The translations under genes and the position numbers were made by a program. 6,213 bases of DNA from an uncultured Selenomonas sp. GTDB lineage: Bacteria; Bacillota; Negativicutes; Selenomonadales; Selenomonadaceae. The stretch lies in the NCBI GenBank assembly GCA_937981305.1, contig CALJPB010000008.1, positions 1 through 6,213 on the forward strand, in the 5' to 3' direction. The notes under the pieces are model-generated. The model was given only the letters and a program-made list of their open reading frames with translations, was not told the origin of the DNA and made no database searches. Shown here piece by piece: positions 1 to 3,483 of this stretch; position 1 is the stretch's first letter; each line of letters begins with the position of its first letter.

Positions 1-426
1 ATCGGCTGCGCCCGCACGGAGGGGTATCGCGGTGTACCGATGGACGAGGTGCGGGCACGGCTCAAAGCGGCGTTCGGAGCACTTCTGCCCGTCGGAGAGG
101 CGACGCATGGACGCGCCGTCCCCAAAGGGCCTGCTACGTACGTACAGCCCGCCGGATTCCGTGGGGCACTCGGTTTTATTGATGCAATGGAGCATAAATT
201 CTGTGATACGTGCAACCGTGTGCGCCTGACGGCAGAGGGCTTCCTAAAGCTCTGTCTTTACAGCAGCGCGGGGCTTGATACGCGTGCGCTCCTGCGCGGC
301 GGGGCGACGGATGCGCAGCTTGCGGATGCAATCGCCCATGCGGTCTGGCAGAAGCCGGAGGAACACTATTTCGAGATGGACAGTGAGACGCGCGACCGTC
401 GCGCCATGTATCAGGTAGGGGGTTAA
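1..426 (+). CDS. moaA: GTP 3',8-cyclase MoaA, C-terminal part (5' end outside window)
   Basis: This is the C-terminal 141 residues of the radical-SAM enzyme that converts GTP to the 3',8-cyclized intermediate, the first step of molybdenum cofactor synthesis in the cytoplasm. The frame is open from base 1 and ends at TAA 424-426. The diagnostic second [4Fe-4S] site is visible as CDTC (codons at 202-213) followed 13 residues later by another Cys (codon 253-255), inside the family block GFIDAMEHKFCDTCNRVRLT. The protein ends in Gly-Gly (QVGG), matching the conserved MoaA C-terminal GG tail that is required for activity. MoaA is usually about 320-330 residues, so roughly 185 N-terminal residues, including the radical-SAM CxxxCxxC motif, lie upstream. 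The ATG at position 40 is internal and is not a start. The next gene begins one base after the stop, so the two are almost certainly cotranscribed. The identification is secure. Confidence 0.96.
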   Translation: MGCARTEGYRGVPMDEVRARLKAAFGALLPVGEATHGRAVPKGPATYVQPAGFRGALGFIDAMEHKFCDTCNRVRLTAEGFLKLCLYSSAGLDTRALLRGGATDAQLADAIAHAVWQKPEEHYFEMDSETRDRRAMYQVGG

Positions 427-427
427 T

Positions 428-1351
428 ATGGGAGAGATTCGGGCGCTCTGCATCAGTGAGAAGCGCGGGACGCAGAAGCACGCGTTGGATCGCGTTTTCT
501 TCATGACGGAGTTCGGCATCGACGGCGATGCCCATGCGGGCGACTGGCACCGTCAGGTGAGCCTTCTCGGTCTTGGTGAGATCGACGATTTCCGTGCACG
601 CGGCGCGGATGTGGACTTTGGTGCATTTGGAGAGAATGTCGTTGCCGAGGGATTCCGATTCAAGGAGCTGCCCGTCGGTACGCGTCTGCGCGTCGGGGAT
701 GTCTTTCTTGAGATCACGCAGATCGGCAAGGAGTGCCACAGCCACTGTCAGATCTATCAGCAGGTCGGCGACTGCATCATGCCGCGCGAGGGTGTCTTTG
801 CACGCGTGCTCCACGGCGGTTGGGTGACGGTCGGGGACAAAATGGAGATCACGACAGAGAAGATCCCGCTCGATGCCGCTGTGATTACGGCGAGCGACAA
901 GGGGGCGCGCGGCGAGCGCGAGGATAAGAGCGGTGCGGCGATTCGCGAGATGCTGACCGAGGCGGGGTATCATGTCGCGGGCTTTAACATCGTCCCCGAT
1001 GAGAAGGAGGAGCTCAAGCGCGAGATGGAGCTCTGGGCACAGCGCGGTGTTGGGCTGATCCTCACGACAGGCGGCACGGGCTTCTCTGTGCGGGATGTGA
1101 CCCCCGAGGCAACGCGAGAGGTCATCGAGCGCGAGACACCCGGCATCCCCGAGGCAATGCGGGCACTCTCCATGCAGGTGACTCCGCGTGCCATGCTCAC
1201 GCGTGCGGCGGCGGGCATTCGGAAACGCTCACTGATCGTCAACCTGCCGGGCAGTGAGAAGGCGGTGCGCGAGTGTCTTGGCTTCATCCTGCCGCAGCTG
1301 CAGCACGGCATTGAGATCCTGCGCGGCGACACGGGCGAATGCGCACGATGA
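428..1351 (+). CDS. MOSC domain / MogA (MoaB) molybdopterin adenylyltransferase fusion
   Basis: This is a 307-residue two-domain protein. Residues 1 to about 141 form a MOSC domain, a fold related to the C-terminal part of Moco sulfurases and proposed to handle sulfur or bind Moco. It shows GDAHAGDWHRQVSLL (33-47), FGEN (67-70), GKEC with C103 and C107, and CIMPREGVFARVL (116-128). Residues about 148-307 form a MogA/MoaB domain, which adenylylates molybdopterin before molybdate insertion. It shows TTGGTGFSVRDVTPEAT (213-229), PGIPEAMR (238-245) and TPRAMLTRAAAGIRKRSLIVNLPGS (252-276). A short linker joins the domains. The start at 428 is preceded by a purine-rich stretch (AGGTAGGGGG, 411-422) lying in the end of moaA. 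The stop overlaps the next gene's start as ATGA (1348-1351), implying translational coupling. The MogA activity is well supported by motifs; the role of the MOSC half is inferred. Confidence 0.93.
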   Translation: MGEIRALCISEKRGTQKHALDRVFFMTEFGIDGDAHAGDWHRQVSLLGLGEIDDFRARGADVDFGAFGENVVAEGFRFKELPVGTRLRVGDVFLEITQIGKECHSHCQIYQQVGDCIMPREGVFARVLHGGWVTVGDKMEITTEKIPLDAAVITASDKGARGEREDKSGAAIREMLTEAGYHVAGFNIVPDEKEELKREMELWAQRGVGLILTTGGTGFSVRDVTPEATREVIERETPGIPEAMRALSMQVTPRAMLTRAAAGIRKRSLIVNLPGSEKAVRECLGFILPQLQHGIEILRGDTGECAR

Positions 1352-2481
1352 ATCTCAAGGACATCACACTCATTGTTGCGGCGGGCGGCAAGAGCACGCG
1401 CATGGGACAGGACAAGAGATTCCTCCCGCTGGACGGCGAGCCGCTGCTTGCACGCACGCTTCGCAAAGGGCGTGCGGCGGGATTCCACAGCATTGTCCTC
1501 GCCGCAGAGGGCACGCGGGAAGAACTCACGACACTTGCCGCAGAGTACGGAGCGATGCTCGTCGCGGATGAAATCCCTGCGCAGGGGCCTGCGGCGGCAA
1601 TTGCCGCAGGTCTGTCGGCGGCGGAGACGGAGTGGTCGCTCGTCCTCTCGGGCGATATGCCCTTCTATGATTTTGAACTCGTGCGGACGCTTCTGCCATA
1701 TGCGAACGGCGACATGCAGGTCATTCTGCCGACGCTCAGCGGCTATTGGCAGCCGCTTGCCGCACTCTACCGACGGGATGCGGGTGCGGTGTTTGGTACG
1801 GCGATTGCACGCGGCGACCGTAAGCTCGGCATCATCCTCAGGGAACTCGCCGTGCGGGAAGTTCCACTCACGGTGGATGCGGGGCTCTTCTTCAACGTGA
1901 ACACGCCCGCCGCCTATCGCCTTGCTCTCGGGCGGCTTGCGAACGAGCAGCGGACAAAGCCCATTCTTTCCGTTGCCGCACCTGCCTCGGGGACGGGGAA
2001 GACGACATTTATTGAAAAACTCATCCCGCTGCTCGTGCGGCGCGGTGTGCGCACTGCAGTCATCAAGAGCGACAGCCACGGGTTTAATCTGGACACAGAG
2101 GGGAAGGATACGGCGCGTTTCTCGGCGGCGGGGGCGGAGGCGGTCGCGGTTAGTTCACCCTCTGGATATTTTATTCAGCAGCGGACTACGTCTCGCAAAG
2201 ATTTTCAGAATCTTATCGCACAAATGGACAGCGATAGTTTAGATTTATATATCACGGAAAGCCGCTCACGCGGCGCACTTCCTACGTTTATGCTCGACCG
2301 TGGATTGGGAATACCGGAAATTGACGAACGCATTGTCGCTTATTTTGCAAAGGGCCGCAGCATTGATACCGATGTCCTGACGTTTGACCTCGATGATATG
2401 GATACTGCCGTGCGCCTTGCGCTCTTCCTGATGGGGCGACCGCTCTACGGCGCAGACGGTGAGATGTTTTTGACAATGTAA
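1348..2481 (+). CDS. mobA-mobB: MobA-MobB fusion: molybdenum cofactor guanylyltransferase plus P-loop adaptor GTPase
   Basis: This is a 377-residue fusion for making the guanine dinucleotide form of Moco (MGD) in the cytoplasm. Residues 1 to about 200 are MobA: the GTP-binding loop GGKSTRMGQDK (13-23), the metal-site SGDMPF (101-106, D103) and NVNTP (183-187). Residues about 207-377 are MobB: Walker A APASGTGKTT (211-220), KSDSHGF (240-246), GKDTARF (252-258), then an acidic-residue strand ending in ESR (304-306). The start at 1348 is preferred because it forms an ATGA overlap with the upstream stop and begins just before the first beta strand. An in-frame ATG at 1339 would add only three residues. 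The MobB half departs from the family pattern: KSDSH where KHDxH-like sequence is usual, and ESR where EGF/EGY is usual. Its second half sits in DNA of clearly lower G+C (2161-2400). MobA function is secure; full MobB activity is less certain. MobB is dispensable for MGD synthesis in E. coli. Confidence 0.93.
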   Translation: MNLKDITLIVAAGGKSTRMGQDKRFLPLDGEPLLARTLRKGRAAGFHSIVLAAEGTREELTTLAAEYGAMLVADEIPAQGPAAAIAAGLSAAETEWSLVLSGDMPFYDFELVRTLLPYANGDMQVILPTLSGYWQPLAALYRRDAGAVFGTAIARGDRKLGIILRELAVREVPLTVDAGLFFNVNTPAAYRLALGRLANEQRTKPILSVAAPASGTGKTTFIEKLIPLLVRRGVRTAVIKSDSHGFNLDTEGKDTARFSAAGAEAVAVSSPSGYFIQQRTTSRKDFQNLIAQMDSDSLDLYITESRSRGALPTFMLDRGLGIPEIDERIVAYFAKGRSIDTDVLTFDLDDMDTAVRLALFLMGRPLYGADGEMFLTM

Positions 2482-2579
2482 GAGCTTGCCGCATGAACCC
2501 TGCGCGAACACTTGGTTTTGCAATCGGTCGTGCACTTATCTGCGAGGGAATCACGCAACACCTATGGAAAGAACTGGGA

Positions 2580-3383
2580 ATGGAAATGGAAATTCAGCGC
2601 AGTGACTTTATCGACGTACCCGTAACCCGCTATGTCGCGGCGGAAAATACCTTCGTCGCGGATCATAAATATACCTCCGAGGAGGTCTACTTCGACATCG
2701 ACCTCAACGGGGAGAACTTCACCACGGCGTTCTGCTCGCCCGTTGACTTCGAGGATCTTGTCATCGGGATGCTCGCTCAGATGGGGCGCATCCGCACGTA
2801 TGACGACATCACGGAGCTGACGGTGGATCCGGAGCACCTCCGTGCCTCGGTCAAAACAACGGAGGACGCGCGGCGTTGGGCGGAAGAAGCTGTCAAGAAT
2901 CCGCGCTACTTCTCAGCACGCAAAATCTTGAAGCTGCGCCCCGAGGAGATCTTCGAGCGTCCGCGCGATGTGCGCTTCCACGCGAGTGACATTCTCGCGA
3001 CGGCGGATGAGCTGCTCGCGCGCCTCTCCAAGACGCACGACACGACGAACGGCGTACACAGCGGGGTCATTTACGATCAGGAGAACAAGAAAATCCTCGT
3101 CTTCCGTGAGGATGTCGGCCGTCATAATGTCTTTGACAAGCTCTATGGATGGGCACTCAAAAATCACGTGGAGATTACCGATAAAATCATCGTCTTCAGC
3201 GGGCGCTGCTCCTCGGAGATGATGCTGAAGCTCGGGCGCATGGGCATCGGGGCGGTCGCGGCGAAGTCCGTACCGACCACACTCTCGCTCGATGTCGCAC
3301 GCAAGCTCGGCATTACGCTGTGTGCGCGTATGGCACCCGGTTCGTTCTGTGTATATGCGAATCCGGAGCGCATCATTCTTTAG
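2580..3383 (+). CDS. fdhD: Formate dehydrogenase accessory protein FdhD, lacking the CxxC loop
   Basis: This 267-residue protein is of the FdhD family, which in E. coli passes sulfur from IscS to Mo-bis-MGD and is required for formate dehydrogenase activity. Family blocks seen are CSPVDFEDLVIGML (52-65), FREDVGRHNVFDKLYGWAL (175-193), SGRCSSEMMLKLGRMGIGAV (207-226), PTTLSLDVARKLGITL and a terminal YANPERI. The usual sulfur-carrying CxxC loop (C121/C124 in E. coli) is absent: its place holds RYFSARKILK (109-118), with no Cys nearby. Remaining cysteines are C52, C210 and two near the C-terminus. The start at 2580 is chosen because GGAAAG (2566-2571) lies 8 bases upstream and family similarity begins soon after. 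An ATG at 2586 also fits, and an upstream in-frame ATG at 2493 would add 29 residues with no family counterpart and only a weak ribosome site. No gene is evident in the 98-base gap after mobA-mobB. Family assignment is firm; canonical sulfurtransferase activity is in doubt. Confidence 0.9.
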   Translation: MEMEIQRSDFIDVPVTRYVAAENTFVADHKYTSEEVYFDIDLNGENFTTAFCSPVDFEDLVIGMLAQMGRIRTYDDITELTVDPEHLRASVKTTEDARRWAEEAVKNPRYFSARKILKLRPEEIFERPRDVRFHASDILATADELLARLSKTHDTTNGVHSGVIYDQENKKILVFREDVGRHNVFDKLYGWALKNHVEITDKIIVFSGRCSSEMMLKLGRMGIGAVAAKSVPTTLSLDVARKLGITLCARMAPGSFCVYANPERIIL

Positions 3384-3386
3384 GTG

Positions 3387-3410
3387 AAAACAGGGGAGCT
3401 CCCCGTTTTT
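3387..3410 (+). terminator. Rho-independent terminator after fdhD
   Basis: Four bases past the fdhD stop there is a hairpin GGGG-AGCT-CCCC (3393-3404), extended by AAAAC (3387-3391) pairing with GTTTT (3405-3409) across a single bulged A at 3392, and ending in a run of five T. This is a textbook intrinsic terminator. It separates the cofactor/fdhD unit from the formate dehydrogenase gene, although read-through is possible. The A-tract/T-tract symmetry would let it work in reverse too, but no gene on the other strand is evident. Confidence 0.85.
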
Positions 3411-3445
3411 CATAGATGTAATCATTTATAAGGTTTAGGAGAGCC

Positions 3446-3467
3446 TGTCGGCGGATTTCCGCCGATA
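3446..3467 (+). repeat. Inverted repeat (hairpin) in the formate dehydrogenase leader
   Basis: TCGGCGG (3448-3454) and CCGCCGA (3459-3465) are perfect reverse complements around an ATTT loop. The stem extends by a G-U pair (3447/3466) and a T-A pair (3446/3467). It ends three bases before the Shine-Dalgarno. There is no T-run after it, so it is not a standard terminator. It could stabilise the mRNA 5' end, act in translation control, or be a protein-binding palindrome; the sequence alone does not decide. Confidence 0.7.
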
Positions 3468-3469
3468 TG

Positions 3470-3476
3470 AAAGGAG
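3470..3476 (+). promoter_or_regulatory. Ribosome binding site of the formate dehydrogenase gene
   Basis: AAAGGAG lies seven bases before the ATG at 3484 and is the strongest Shine-Dalgarno in the window. It fixes the start codon, which also places the Tat signal exactly at the N-terminus. Confidence 0.85.
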
Positions 3477-3483
3477 AATCACG

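Larger units (their letters stand above)
3411..3483 (+). promoter_or_regulatory. Leader/promoter region of the formate dehydrogenase gene
   Basis: This 73-base stretch between the terminator and the formate dehydrogenase start should carry that operon's promoter if the terminator is efficient. The A+T-rich segment 3411-3434 contains a possible -10 element TATAAG (3427-3432). No acceptable -35 hexamer lies 16-18 bases upstream, where the terminator T-run sits, so the promoter is a guess. I see no clear FNR-type (TTGAT-N4-ATCAA) palindrome. The second half holds a hairpin and the ribosome binding site, listed separately. Confidence 0.35.

Noticed and set aside
176..973. Long open frame on the - strand (265 codons) opposite moaA and the MOSC-MogA gene
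   Set aside because: It is antisense to two genes with clear family motifs, has an Arg/His/Ala-rich composition typical of a G+C-rich shadow frame, and shows no recognisable domain.
1575..1610. Two adjacent inverted repeats, a 12-base palindrome CCCTGCGCAGGG and an 8 bp stem CCTGCGGC/GCCGCAGG
   Set aside because: They lie inside MobA coding sequence and follow from Pro/Gly/Ala codons (QGPAAAIAAG); there is no T-run or regulatory context.
970..2079. Long open frame on the - strand (369 codons) opposite MogA and MobA
   Set aside because: It mirrors strongly conserved coding sequence on the + strand, is Arg/Cys-rich without a motif, and has no plausible ribosome site; it is a shadow of high G+C third positions.
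2261..2274. Short hairpin GCCGC-TCAC-GCGGC
   Set aside because: It is inside the MobB coding frame, has only five pairs and no T-run, and is expected by chance in this composition.
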